Positions 7,053 through 15,042 are shown, counted from the stretch's first letter. The stretch: 25,358 nt of DNA from a bacterium Ga0077546 (GCA_001464165.1 LNEX01000428.1:1-25358), one strand, 5' to 3'. The notes: a model not told the origin generated them from the letters alone. Numbers and translations: made by a program.

Positions 7053-8718
7053 TTTAGATATTCTGGCGGGTCAGGCATTGCGACGGTTGACTCATATTCG
7101 GCGCTTTTACAAGGGTCTTAAGGAGCCGAAGCAAACCCAGCTGGCTAAACTTAAAAGTATTATTGAGGCTAATAAGAACACGGCCTTTGGCCGGGCTCAC
7201 CATTTTGATCGCATTAACAACTATAGTGACTTTAAGAACTATGTTCCTCCTAGCCGCTATGAAGACTTAGAGCCGTATATCGAGAAGTTACGCTTTGGTG
7301 AATGTAATCAACTTACGGCGGAAGAGCCCTTTATGTTTGCCACTACTAGTGGTACTACTGCTACGCCTAAGTTCATTCCGGTTACCGAGGGGCATCTGCG
7401 CGATTATACCCATGCTTTTCAGGTGCATAATTACCATTTAGTGGTTGATTATCCTAATGCTGCAGCTGGGAAGATTTTGATAATCTCCAGCAATGATGAG
7501 GAGGGTCGAACTCCCTCTGGGCTTCCTTATGGCGCCATATCTGGTGTGCTCAATCGGCGCCAGCCGAGTATTATTCGTCGCCATTTTGCTCTTCCATACG
7601 AACTCTGCAAAGTTAAAAACGTTGATGCTAAATATTATTTGCTCTTACGTGCTGCTGTGGCGCAAGATGTTACTGCTTTATTGGGTTGCAATCCTTCAAG
7701 TTTCATTTTGTTGGCCGAGCAACTGAAGCTTAGGACAGATGAGCTAATTGAAGATATTGCTAAGGGCACTCTTAATCAAATTGTTGATCAGATTGAGCCA
7801 ATAGATGGCGATGTGCGCCAAGCCTTTGATCGCTTTCTTAAGCCTGATTTGGCAAGGGCTAAACAGCTAACATCTCTGGTTAACCAGCACGGAACGCTGC
7901 TCCCTAAGCATGTCTGGCCGCGACTGAACATTATGTCTCTATGGAAAGGCGGGCCCATGTCTTTCTATCTAGAGAAATTACCTGAATTGTTCGGGGCTGT
8001 GCCCCAGCGAGATTTTGGCTATATGGCTTCTGAAGGTCGTGGTACTGTGCCCATTGCCAATAATGGCTCTGGAGGTCCTCTTGCTGTCACATCGCACTTC
8101 TTTGAGTTTGTCGCTGAAGATCAAATTGAATCTAGTAATCCTACTTTTTTAATGGCTGAGCAGCTTGTTGTTGGTGGTCGCTACTATATTCATTTCACCA
8201 CCAATGCTGGGCTCTATCGCTACAACATCAATGACTTGATGGAAGTTGATAGCATTATTGGTGCTACTCCTGTTTTGAAGTTTGTGCGTAAAGGTGGTGG
8301 GGTTAGTTCTGTTACTGGTGAGAAATTGACAGAAGAGCAAGTTTTGACAGCCTTAGGACAGGCCGTTAGCCAGCTTGGTCTGCTCGAACTTAAGCATTTT
8401 ACCGTTGAAGTAGCTCTTGATCTGCCACCATATTATCTCTGCTATGCCGAGACCGATCGTGAATTGCCTCAAACCGTAGTTGAAAGTTTTCTTCAGGCAT
8501 TCGATCAATCACTACAGGCGCAAAATCCTGAATATGCTGATAAGCGCGCCACAAGAAGATTGGGCCAGCCACAGTTAAAGTATCTTCCTGCTGGCACTTA
8601 CACCAGGCTAAGGCAGCAGAGAGTTCATCAAGGGGCGCCGGAGGCCCAAGTGAAAATTCCACTTTTGAGTGCTCAAGGCAATTTTTCTCACAGTTTGGAG
8701 ATGCTAGTAAATTTATGA
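7009..8718 (+). CDS. GH3-family acyl-adenylating ligase (acyl acid-amido synthetase-like)
   Basis: A 569-residue member of the GH3 branch of the ANL adenylating fold. In plants these enzymes activate a carboxylic acid with ATP and join it to an amino acid; bacterial members have largely unknown substrates. Motif 1 is ATTSGTTATPKFIPVT (111-126), motif 2 is FGYMASEGRGTVP (336-348) and motif 3 is LYRYNINDL (402-410), followed by the hinge-like GGGVSSVTGEKLTEE (429-443) that introduces the C-terminal lid. All three ATP/AMP motifs look intact, so it should be active. The ATG at 7009 overlaps the preceding gene by 44 bases; the ATG at 7039 (residue 11) would overlap by only 14 and is also possible, and neither has a strong Shine-Dalgarno. 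The gene ends in an ATGA overlap with the following SDR. Confidence 0.85.
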   Translation: MSQLTREVSLMQLGNLDILAGQALRRLTHIRRFYKGLKEPKQTQLAKLKSIIEANKNTAFGRAHHFDRINNYSDFKNYVPPSRYEDLEPYIEKLRFGECNQLTAEEPFMFATTSGTTATPKFIPVTEGHLRDYTHAFQVHNYHLVVDYPNAAAGKILIISSNDEEGRTPSGLPYGAISGVLNRRQPSIIRRHFALPYELCKVKNVDAKYYLLLRAAVAQDVTALLGCNPSSFILLAEQLKLRTDELIEDIAKGTLNQIVDQIEPIDGDVRQAFDRFLKPDLARAKQLTSLVNQHGTLLPKHVWPRLNIMSLWKGGPMSFYLEKLPELFGAVPQRDFGYMASEGRGTVPIANNGSGGPLAVTSHFFEFVAEDQIESSNPTFLMAEQLVVGGRYYIHFTTNAGLYRYNINDLMEVDSIIGATPVLKFVRKGGGVSSVTGEKLTEEQVLTALGQAVSQLGLLELKHFTVEVALDLPPYYLCYAETDRELPQTVVESFLQAFDQSLQAQNPEYADKRATRRLGQPQLKYLPAGTYTRLRQQRVHQGAPEAQVKIPLLSAQGNFSHSLEMLVNL

Positions 8719-9800
8719 GTACAGATAGCGCAGGGCTTATGGCTATTGGTATTACGGGTGCCACTGGTTTGGTGGGGCGAGCTTTAGTGACCGAGCTGTG
8801 CAAGACGTACGCAGTGGTGGCCATCGGGAGAGACCACTCGGCACTAGCAAATTTGGTTGCGGCTTGCCAGGGTGAGGCAATTTGCAAACCAGTTGTTCGG
8901 CTAGCTGATGTTTGTGATCGGTCGGCCCTCGAGCAGGCTTTTGTTGGACTAGACATAGTCGTTCACGCTGCTGGTTTTGTTGACCCGATGGCCGATCGCC
9001 AGTTGATTTTGTCTATCAATACTGGCGGTACTGCAAATGCCCTTGAGGCCGCTGATAAGGCCGGTGTCAAACAGTTCATTCATATAAGTTCGCTGTCAGT
9101 AATCACTGGTCAGGGCGACCAGTTTAATCTTGACGAATCTGCACCACTGCAATTGTGCGGTGAAGCTTACGCCGATTCTAAGGTTGAGGCTGAAAAATTG
9201 TTCGACAGGTCCAACTTTAGCTACAAGTTTGCCTATACAATTTTGCGGCCTGGCTTTATCTACGGCCCCGGTGAGCGCTCTTGGTTGCCTCGTGTCAGCA
9301 AAGCCATCGCCTCTGGGCAAGCTATGCTTGTCGATGGCGGCACTAGGGAAACAAATGTGGTGTATGTGGGTAATTTAGTACAGGCCGTGCGCGCTGCTAT
9401 TTTGAATGAAAGAGCCTATGGTCAGGTTTTCAATATAACCGATGGTGAAAAAGTCAGTAAAAAGCAACTTTTCGATGCCATCGCCGATGGCATCGGCATG
9501 CCAAGAGTTAAAAAAGATCTGCCCCGCTGGCTAGTCAAGCCGGTCTGTCAGTTGGTGACAGCTGCCACTGCCAATAAGAAAATGACGGCGGAGAGCCAGG
9601 CTAAGCTAGCTCGATTCTCTCCGGCAGCATTCCGTTTGGCGGCAGTAAATCAGGGCTTTAGTATTGCCAAAGCGGAGCGCATTCTAGACTATAATTCTAG
9701 CAAGCGCATATCTTTTAAAGATGGCATGGATATAACCATGAAGTCTGTCAAGGCAGAAGCTCTGGTTGAGAAACACAATAAAGAAGAATTGAACCAATGA
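8715..9800 (+). CDS. Extended SDR, NAD(P)-dependent epimerase/dehydratase (3beta-HSD-like)
   Basis: A 361-residue extended short-chain dehydrogenase. The Rossmann glycine motif is GITGATGLVG (12-21), followed by a conserved VVHAAGFVD (82-90), the active-site Ser region FIHISSLSVI (121-130), the catalytic Tyr/Lys in YADSK (152-156) and ILRPGFIYGPGERSW (176-190). This layout is seen in 3beta-hydroxysteroid dehydrogenase-like and sugar-nucleotide-modifying SDRs; the ILRPG.IYGPG segment leans to the former. It is coupled by 4-base ATGA overlaps to the GH3 gene upstream and the Mpo1-like gene downstream, so it belongs to the same pathway. It may oxidise or reduce a hydroxyl/keto group on the GH3 substrate or product; the actual compound is unknown. 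Confidence 0.85.
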   Translation: MSTDSAGLMAIGITGATGLVGRALVTELCKTYAVVAIGRDHSALANLVAACQGEAICKPVVRLADVCDRSALEQAFVGLDIVVHAAGFVDPMADRQLILSINTGGTANALEAADKAGVKQFIHISSLSVITGQGDQFNLDESAPLQLCGEAYADSKVEAEKLFDRSNFSYKFAYTILRPGFIYGPGERSWLPRVSKAIASGQAMLVDGGTRETNVVYVGNLVQAVRAAILNERAYGQVFNITDGEKVSKKQLFDAIADGIGMPRVKKDLPRWLVKPVCQLVTAATANKKMTAESQAKLARFSPAAFRLAAVNQGFSIAKAERILDYNSSKRISFKDGMDITMKSVKAEALVEKHNKEELNQ

Positions 9801-10309
9801 AAAATAGAACTGGAATACGCAGAGTAGGTAAAGCTGTTTCGCGATTTACCGTTGACTATATGCGTCGCCACCGCCATCCCGTCAATGCTGCTTTGCACAT
9901 TGTTGGTGTGCCTGCTGCCTTTTATGGTTTTTGGTTGATACTCAAGTCTTTTTTTTGTGGACGCTCGCAAAATTCCACTCCAAGTTCAGATTTTGTTCCC
10001 AATTTATTTCTGGGTTTAGTCTGGGTTTTCTTCGGCTATCTCTTGCAATACTTTGGTCATCGCAGCCAAGGCAATGAAGTGGGCGAAGTAATATTGATCA
10101 AAAAGGTTAGTGGTCGCCTAAAGGCAAACGTTAATAGCTCTAGTTTTTGGCAATTACTTGGTGGTATTCCGCAGAGCTCTAGTAGCAACCAAAAACATGG
10201 AAGAGCAGCACACAGTCGGTCAGGTCATGCTAATACTAGTGGTAATGGCAACGGTCATAAGAAGCCTTCGCTGGGCAGTCACTCTTTGGTGTGGTGGAGA
10301 AAGGCTTAA
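9797..10309 (+). CDS. Mpo1/DUF962-like small membrane protein
   Basis: A 170-residue protein whose first ~110 residues resemble the DUF962/Mpo1 family: YMRRHRHPVNAALHIVGVPA (21-40), a hydrophobic segment, and VFFGYLLQYFGHRSQGNEVGE (77-97). His25, His27, His34 and His88 are the likely metal ligands, since yeast Mpo1 is an Fe(II)-dependent dioxygenase that shortens 2-hydroxy fatty acids by alpha-oxidation. Two membrane segments are evident. The last ~45 residues are a Ser/Gly/Asn/His-rich low-complexity tail not expected in the family. It overlaps the preceding SDR by ATGA and is followed two bases later by the next SDR start. If the enzyme is active, the operon would handle a fatty-acid-like chain; that link is inference. 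Confidence 0.68.
   Translation: MKNRTGIRRVGKAVSRFTVDYMRRHRHPVNAALHIVGVPAAFYGFWLILKSFFCGRSQNSTPSSDFVPNLFLGLVWVFFGYLLQYFGHRSQGNEVGEVILIKKVSGRLKANVNSSSFWQLLGGIPQSSSSNQKHGRAAHSRSGHANTSGNGNGHKKPSLGSHSLVWWRKA
10296..10304 (+). promoter_or_regulatory. Shine-Dalgarno that fixes the start of the second SDR
   Basis: GGAGAAAGG lies 7 bases before the GTG at 10312, inside the end of the preceding gene. It supports 10312 over the in-frame GTG at 10291. Confidence 0.6.
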
Positions 10310-10311
10310 CT

Positions 10312-11325
10312 GTGAACTCGTATAGTGATGTGCATACGCATGCATGTGTCTTGGTCGATGGTGCTTCTGGGTACTTGGGCAATCATGTAGTTGCGGCATT
10401 ACTTAATCGTGGTCTTGTTGTTCATGCTCTTGTGCGGCCTCAAGTGGCAGACTCTGACCGCGAGTTTTTGCAAGAGTCTGGGGCGCAAGTGTTCGCCGTT
10501 GACTTAGCGCCATTTCAGTCCGAAATGGCTCCAGGGCAAAGGCGCAAGCTAGAAGAGGCTTTTAGTGGTGTCAGTCACGCCGTGCACTTGATTGGCTCAA
10601 TTGCTCCAGCTAAGGCTGAGAACTTCATGCAGTTGCATCAAGAGCAAAGTCGAGCTTTCGCCAGCTGGTGTGTGCGTGCTAGAGACGTCGCGGGCTTTGT
10701 TCGGGCAGCGATGGTCACTGCTCTTGGTGCAGACCAGAATGCTGCAAGTGACTATTTGCGTAGCAAGAGAGAAGGCGAGCTTGCTTTGCTTTCTGAGTTA
10801 GAGCCAGCCAAGATTGCTTCAAGCATCTTTAGACCATCGTTGATAGTGGGACGAGCCGTGGGCAGGCGCGACAGTAAGATAGTTAAGCGTTATCGTCAAC
10901 TGGCTAGAACGAGACCATTTGTGCCTCTAGTCAATGGCGGCCGAAATCTAGTACAACCGGTCTTTGTCACTGATTTAGCAGAAGCTATAGTTGAGCGTCT
11001 TTGTCATCAATCTATTGCAGATTTCACCAGCGAGACTTTTGAGATCGGCGGTGCTCAGCCCGTTGCTATGCGAGAAGTCGTAGAAGGGCTCATGGTTGCT
11101 ATCAAGGTCAGAAAGTCATTTGTTGAAATCCCTCTGCCACTGGCTTTGATGGCGGCCAATCTGATGCAGCGCATTCAGGATGTGCCTCTTCTTAGTGCAG
11201 ATCAAGTGCGCATGACCAGTTTTGATAATATCTGCACTGACAATGCGCTCAGCAAGATTATAAACCACTCGCCCACCAGTTTAGCTGACGCTCTAGCTAC
11301 TTATCAGAATTGGGATGGAGACTAG
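10312..11325 (+). CDS. Extended SDR, NAD(P)-binding epimerase-like protein
   Basis: Counting from the GTG at 10312 the protein has 337 residues. The Rossmann motif is VDGASGYLGNHV (15-26), the second landmark is HAVHLIGSIAPAKAEN (89-104), and the catalytic pair is in DYLRSKREGE (147-156, Tyr148 and Lys152). The usual active-site Ser is replaced by Thr in AAMVTALGA. FRPSLIVGR gives the substrate-side strand. The sequence differs well from the SDRs on either side, so the operon holds three distinct SDRs rather than recent copies. The family resemblance is to atypical/extended SDRs (NDUFA9 or NAD(P)H-binding types) that may bind without strong catalysis. The start is chosen for its strong Shine-Dalgarno and because it falls just after the stop of the Mpo1-like gene. 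Confidence 0.8.
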   Translation: MNSYSDVHTHACVLVDGASGYLGNHVVAALLNRGLVVHALVRPQVADSDREFLQESGAQVFAVDLAPFQSEMAPGQRRKLEEAFSGVSHAVHLIGSIAPAKAENFMQLHQEQSRAFASWCVRARDVAGFVRAAMVTALGADQNAASDYLRSKREGELALLSELEPAKIASSIFRPSLIVGRAVGRRDSKIVKRYRQLARTRPFVPLVNGGRNLVQPVFVTDLAEAIVERLCHQSIADFTSETFEIGGAQPVAMREVVEGLMVAIKVRKSFVEIPLPLALMAANLMQRIQDVPLLSADQVRMTSFDNICTDNALSKIINHSPTSLADALATYQNWDGD

Positions 11326-11327
11326 TT

Positions 11328-12291
11328 GTGGATCTGCCGGCACCATTGCAGAAAAGCTCTGGTAAAAGAGTTTTGGTCACTGGTGCCAGTGGCTTTATTG
11401 GTACACATTTGGTGCCGAGATTAGTGGCTTTGGGTCTTGAAGTTAGTACCTTCGGTCGCAGCAGCGGCAAGCCTCATTTTGAATCTATTGGCGTTTCGCA
11501 CATCTGTGGTGATGTGACAAACTATGAGCAGGTTTTATCTAGTCTCTTATCGCAATGCCGATTTAGTCAGGCAGCGGGTCGTCAATGTAGAAGGGACGCG
11601 CAATGTGATGGAGGCTGCGCTAGTAAATGGTGTTAAGCGGATCATCCATACAAGTTCGATAGCTGCTTTTGGTATTCCGCCACAAGGCACTATCGGTGAC
11701 GAAACGATCGCATACAATCTACACGGGCTTAATCTCAGTTATTGCGATACCAAGCATGAAGCGGAGCTTGTTGTGGATGAGTATTTCAAGAAGGGCTTGA
11801 ATGTCATAACCCTTTGTCCTGGTATCATATTTGGTGAGGGTGATACTCACCCGCACCACCATTTTATTTTTAAGGCACTGTCGAAGGGTTTCATGCTTGG
11901 TGTTCCTGCTGGTGGTACTCCTTACTCTGATATCGTTGATGTCGTTGACGCGCACATCAATGCCATCGAGTCTGGCCGGGCAGGGCAGCGCTATAGCTTG
12001 GTTTCAGCTAACCTTTCCTATAAAGAGGCGGGAGAGCTTTTTGCCAGTATTTATTCTTGTCGCCCGCCTTTAGTCATATTGCCGCAGTCTTTCGTAACAT
12101 TTGCCGGTTTATTTGCCGAAGAAATTCTTCCTGTTTTTCGTATTAAAACAGCACTGACAAAGCAAGTTGCCTATCTCTCTAATCACAAGATATTCTTTGA
12201 CTGCAAAAAAGCTTCTGCTGAGCTTAACTTCAAGCCTACGCCCTTTGCCGATACTATCCGGCGCACGGCTAGTTATTATTTGCAGCGATAA
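11328..12291 (+). pseudogene. Third extended SDR of the operon, broken by an internal deletion with frameshift
   Basis: The gene starts at GTG 11328 with GGAG at 11317-11320 and reads normally through KRVLVTGASGFIGTHLVP and CGDVTNYEQVLSSL up to about 11555. That frame then runs into unrelated sequence and stops at 11636. The continuation is in another frame from about 11541: LVSYRNADLVRQRVVNVEGT, then HTSSIAAFG, the catalytic YCDTK, and on to 12291. Intact relatives have about eleven residues between these two parts, including the V-x-H-L-A-A strand that lines the NAD pocket. Here that block is missing and the frame is shifted, so roughly 32 bases (length 2 modulo 3) appear lost. Either the gene is decayed or the assembly is wrong. 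The rest shows no further lesions, so the event is recent or artificial. Confidence 0.8.
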
Positions 12292-12319
12292 CATGTCCTA
12301 GCCCAAGTGGAAAGGGCAG

Positions 12320-12363
12320 CATGAAGTTGACGTGAACTAACCGTGAAGTAATCGTGAAGTATT
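12320..12363 (+). promoter_or_regulatory. Four tandem 11-bp direct repeats, OmpR/PhoB-type operator candidate
   Basis: Units: 12320-12330 catgaagttga, 12331-12341 cgtgaactaac, 12342-12352 cgtgaagtaat, 12353-12363 cgtgaagtatt. The C(G/A)TGAA core recurs every 11 bases, about one helical turn, with a variable A/T-richer part between. Direct repeats of this spacing are typical binding sites of OmpR/PhoB winged-helix response regulators. The array ends 28 bases before the predicted -35 box of the membrane protein operon. Confidence 0.55.
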
Positions 12364-12391
12364 TTTGGGGTAGTAGCAAACAGCAAAAGGT

Positions 12392-12421
12392 TTGTTAGAC
12401 TCGGCTTTGTGAGGGTAGAAT
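12392..12421 (+). promoter_or_regulatory. Putative promoter of the His-rich membrane protein genes
   Basis: TTGTTA at 12392-12397 and TAGAAT at 12416-12421 with an 18-base gap. It lies downstream of the 11-bp repeats and about 100 bases before the start codon, leaving a leader with one hairpin. Confidence 0.45.
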
Positions 12422-12431
12422 AAAGAAAGGA

Positions 12432-12466
12432 TTTTGTTGCGATTCGAAACTTAATTTGCAACAAAA
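12432..12466 (+). promoter_or_regulatory. Inverted repeat in the 5' leader
   Basis: TTTTGTTGC (12432-12440) pairs perfectly with GCAACAAAA (12458-12466) around a 17-base loop. It sits just downstream of the predicted -10 box, so it could be an operator or an mRNA hairpin. It lacks the GC-rich stem and T-run of a terminator. Confidence 0.4.
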
Positions 12467-12524
12467 AACAGAATTGCCAAGAGTGAGCGCTCAGTCTACA
12501 ACTTAGAAGTCGAGGTATTTCGTT

Positions 12525-13676
12525 TTGGTCAGCAGTAGTATTGCTAGTTCTGGAGCCCTTGGCCAACCCGAAGGTGGCCAGAGTGAAGCTGTTCAGGCTG
12601 CCCATAGTGGGCCGTATCCCTGGATTATTTCGCCAATCTTTGACTTCCTCTTTGTTTTTGGTGGCGGAGCAATTGCTCTTCTGCTGCTTAACTGGCTGTA
12701 TCTGGGCTGGAGAGTTCCAGATGGCGTCATGAACAGCCCAGCAGCCTGGTGGCTGCTCACCGTTGGTTTCCTCTCGCAGCATATTTTTGCCGATTCGCAT
12801 AATTCGGCAACCTACTTGCGCATATGGGGCAGCGATGAAGACAGGGCAAGGTTTAAATTTCACCGCACCTGGCTGGCCTATTCCACTATTCCGATGTTCA
12901 TAATGGGTCTTACTCTTCCAGGTCTAGTCGGTGCTTTTGTCTATATCTATTTGATTACTGTTTATTGGCACTATGTTGCTCAAGCCTTCGGTATCGCTCT
13001 TATATATTGTTACAAACGCGGCTATATGCTGAACAACATTGAAAAGGAAATATTCCGTTGGTTCTTGTTCTCCATTGTTGGTTTCACAACCATACGTTTC
13101 CTTACTTTCAAAGAATTTAGCCCGAGTAACTGGTTTGGCGTAGAGTTGCCTTTCTGGGGACCACTTCCAGAAGTACTATTTTCGATTTCACGCTTTGCCT
13201 GTGTCGGCATGACCATTGCCTTTGTTGTACTTCTCGTTCGCAAGTATTTTAAAGAAAACAAACTCATGCCTTGGCCTTCTTTAATGATTGTCGCTACGGT
13301 GGCTGGTCTTGGCCTTAGTCAAGAGGCTGCTAATTCAATGTTCTGGTTTTATGTGCCTGGTTTCTTCCATGGCAGCCAGTACTTAGCCGTGTGCATGGCC
13401 TATTACATCAAAGAAAGAGGTATGCCTCAAGGAATGGACACCTGGAATATAACCAAGTCTGCTCTTGGTTCTCCTGGTATGAAGTATCTTGGTCTGGTCG
13501 TTCTATCTGGTTGTTTCTTCTATATTGGTATTCCTCATTTCTTTAACCAAATTGGTTTCGATCGTGCGCTAGTGGCTGGTCTAGTATTGGCTTGTGTCAA
13601 CTACCACCACTTTGTCACTGATGCGGCTATTTGGCGTTTGCGCGATCCTCGTTGTCGCAAAATCTTGCTGGCGTAA
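12525..13676 (+). CDS. Uncharacterised His-rich polytopic membrane protein, copy 1
   Basis: A 383-residue protein with about nine hydrophobic segments and no family name I can give. Conserved polar positions shared with two paralogues in this window are Asp90 and His92 (FADSHNSATYLRI), His149 (WHYVAQAFGIALIYCYKR), His282 with Gln285 (FFHGSQYLAV), and His361/His362 with Asp366 (NYHHFVTDAAIWRLRD, 359-374). Buried His/Asp residues on several membrane helices look like a metal site, as in membrane desaturases or hydroxylases, but the exact spacings of those families are not present. The start is TTG at 12525 with AGG 9 bases upstream; the paralogue next door begins the same way (TTG-GTx-AGC). First gene after the repeat-bearing promoter region, 47 bases ahead of copy 2. 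Confidence 0.82.
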   Translation: MVSSSIASSGALGQPEGGQSEAVQAAHSGPYPWIISPIFDFLFVFGGGAIALLLLNWLYLGWRVPDGVMNSPAAWWLLTVGFLSQHIFADSHNSATYLRIWGSDEDRARFKFHRTWLAYSTIPMFIMGLTLPGLVGAFVYIYLITVYWHYVAQAFGIALIYCYKRGYMLNNIEKEIFRWFLFSIVGFTTIRFLTFKEFSPSNWFGVELPFWGPLPEVLFSISRFACVGMTIAFVVLLVRKYFKENKLMPWPSLMIVATVAGLGLSQEAANSMFWFYVPGFFHGSQYLAVCMAYYIKERGMPQGMDTWNITKSALGSPGMKYLGLVVLSGCFFYIGIPHFFNQIGFDRALVAGLVLACVNYHHFVTDAAIWRLRDPRCRKILLA

Positions 13677-13723
13677 AGTTTCTGTAGTTGATGGAACTGG
13701 AACCTTGACGGAGGCTTTTAGAC

Positions 13724-14881
13724 TTGGTTAGCACTACATTTCAATTTGATGGAGACGCTAGACCAGCTCCAGAAAAGGCCGAAGAGAAAGCGGCTAATAC
13801 TCGTTGGATTGTCAATCCAGTTTTCGACACATTGTTTGTGTTTGGTGGTGCGCTCTGGATTATTTTTGCGCTTCAGATCTATTGGTTTCACTGGGAAACC
13901 ATAGATCCGGCAGCTGGCGGGATGGCTGGTTCTACAGCCTATTTCTTGCTTTTCCTCAGCACCTTTGGCTCGTATCTATTTGCTGATTCTCACACGATTG
14001 CTACATATGTGCGTATTTATTCGACTGAAGAAAATAGGCAGCGCTTCAAACTTTATGCCTATTATCTGCCCTGGCTTTCGCTTCTCATGTTTTCGCTTTG
14101 TTTGATTTATCCAAAGGCAGCTGGTTTCTGCGTCTATCTGCATTTGATGTGGGTATTCCAGCACTATGTGGGTCAAACTTTTGGTATTTCGCTAATTTAT
14201 TGCTACAAGCGTGGATATTTCTTCAAACCTTGGGAGCGCGAGACCTATCGCTGGTTTATGCATTCATTTTCGGCCTACGTAATTAGTCGGATCTTGTGCT
14301 ACCGCGAGCTTTCACCTGATGATCTTTATGGCGTGAAGTTACCTTTTTATGGCCTGCCTTATCAACTCGTCAGTATCACTAAATTTGCTTTTCTAGTGAT
14401 GACCTTGGCCTTTGTTGCGGTGGTCGTGCGCAAATACCTTCTTGAGAAGAAGCTTATTCCTCTGCCGACTCTCTGTCTCATTTTTTCGATTCTAGGCATT
14501 GGCTTGTCAACCGGTATGGCCAATTCAATCATTTGGGTTTACGGGCCACCCTTCTTCCACGGTTGCCAGTATTTGGCTGTTTCTCTTGGTTTCTATCTTA
14601 AGGAGAAAGGTCTGGAAGAGAGTCGCAGTCGCATGAATGAAGTGAGCCGTCATTTACTGAGCGAGTTCGCCGGCCCTACTGCATTGAAATATTGGGGCAT
14701 CGTAATCATGGCCGGAATCTTTGTCTACGTTGGGATTCCCAGTCTTTTAGAGAACTACGGCTATGGTTTTGTTTGGACGGCTACTGTCATTCAGGCCTGT
14801 ATTAATTTCCACCACTTTGTCACTGATGGCGCTATTTGGCGCTTGCGAGATTCAAAGTGTCGGGAAATCTTGCTTGCTTGA
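13724..14881 (+). CDS. Uncharacterised His-rich polytopic membrane protein, copy 2
   Basis: A 385-residue paralogue of the preceding protein along its whole length, though clearly diverged. The same polar set is kept: Asp88/His90 in FADSHTIATYVRI, His147 in QHYVGQTFGISLIYCYKR, His279 with Gln282 in FFHGCQYLAV, and His363/His364 with Asp368 in NFHHFVTDGAIWRLRD. The PFYGLPYQ segment matches PFWGPLPE of copy 1. The start is TTG at 13724, supported by a strong GGAGG at 13710-13714, 9 bases upstream. A tandem duplication kept in both copies suggests a two-component membrane complex or different substrates. Function unknown. Confidence 0.82.
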   Translation: MVSTTFQFDGDARPAPEKAEEKAANTRWIVNPVFDTLFVFGGALWIIFALQIYWFHWETIDPAAGGMAGSTAYFLLFLSTFGSYLFADSHTIATYVRIYSTEENRQRFKLYAYYLPWLSLLMFSLCLIYPKAAGFCVYLHLMWVFQHYVGQTFGISLIYCYKRGYFFKPWERETYRWFMHSFSAYVISRILCYRELSPDDLYGVKLPFYGLPYQLVSITKFAFLVMTLAFVAVVVRKYLLEKKLIPLPTLCLIFSILGIGLSTGMANSIIWVYGPPFFHGCQYLAVSLGFYLKEKGLEESRSRMNEVSRHLLSEFAGPTALKYWGIVIMAGIFVYVGIPSLLENYGYGFVWTATVIQACINFHHFVTDGAIWRLRDSKCREILLA

Positions 14882-14927
14882 AGTGCAGTTGGGCAATAGC
14901 TGCTAAACTTTTATAGGTGCCAACTGA

Positions 14928-14943
14928 ACTGCTTCTAAGCAGT
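14928..14943. promoter_or_regulatory. Perfect 7-bp inverted repeat, operator-like
   Basis: ACTGCTT-CT-AAGCAGT at 14928-14943. A looser inverted repeat (14886-14895 with 14918-14926) precedes it and a small CGCC-TTT-GGCG stem follows. No T-run follows, so a terminator is unlikely. Position between two transcription units suggests a regulator site. Confidence 0.3.
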
Positions 14944-14999
14944 GTGTTCGCCTTTGGCGCATTATTGCGGTTGCCTCAATGAAGTAGCTCAAGGGGCTA

Positions 15000-15027
15000 T
15001 TGGCAGTCTTGTTATTTTCTGTATTAA
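15000..15027 (+). promoter_or_regulatory. Putative promoter of the 15043-20375 operon
   Basis: TTGGCA (15000-15005), 16-base gap, TATTAA (15022-15027). Transcription would begin near 15034, which excludes translation from the GTG at 15028 and agrees with the start at 15043. The leader would then be very short and the AGGA at 15031-15034 would lie at its very end. Confidence 0.4.
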
Positions 15028-15042
15028 GTGAGGAATCATCTG

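Noticed and set aside
4865..8718. Standard menaquinone genes menH, menC and menE.
   Set aside because: The hydrolase has a Cys nucleophile and lacks MenH-like features, and the ligase is GH3 rather than MenE. Kept only as an alternative in the findings.
11524..12291. The second part of the broken SDR as an independent 255-residue gene starting at 11524.
   Set aside because: Its N-terminus begins in the middle of an SDR fold without the nucleotide-binding motif, which is found in the other frame just upstream. It is one broken gene.
12300..12470. A CRISPR-like or iteron origin reading of the 11-bp repeats.
   Set aside because: Units are too short with no spacers for CRISPR, and no replication initiator gene is near. 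A transcription factor site is simpler.
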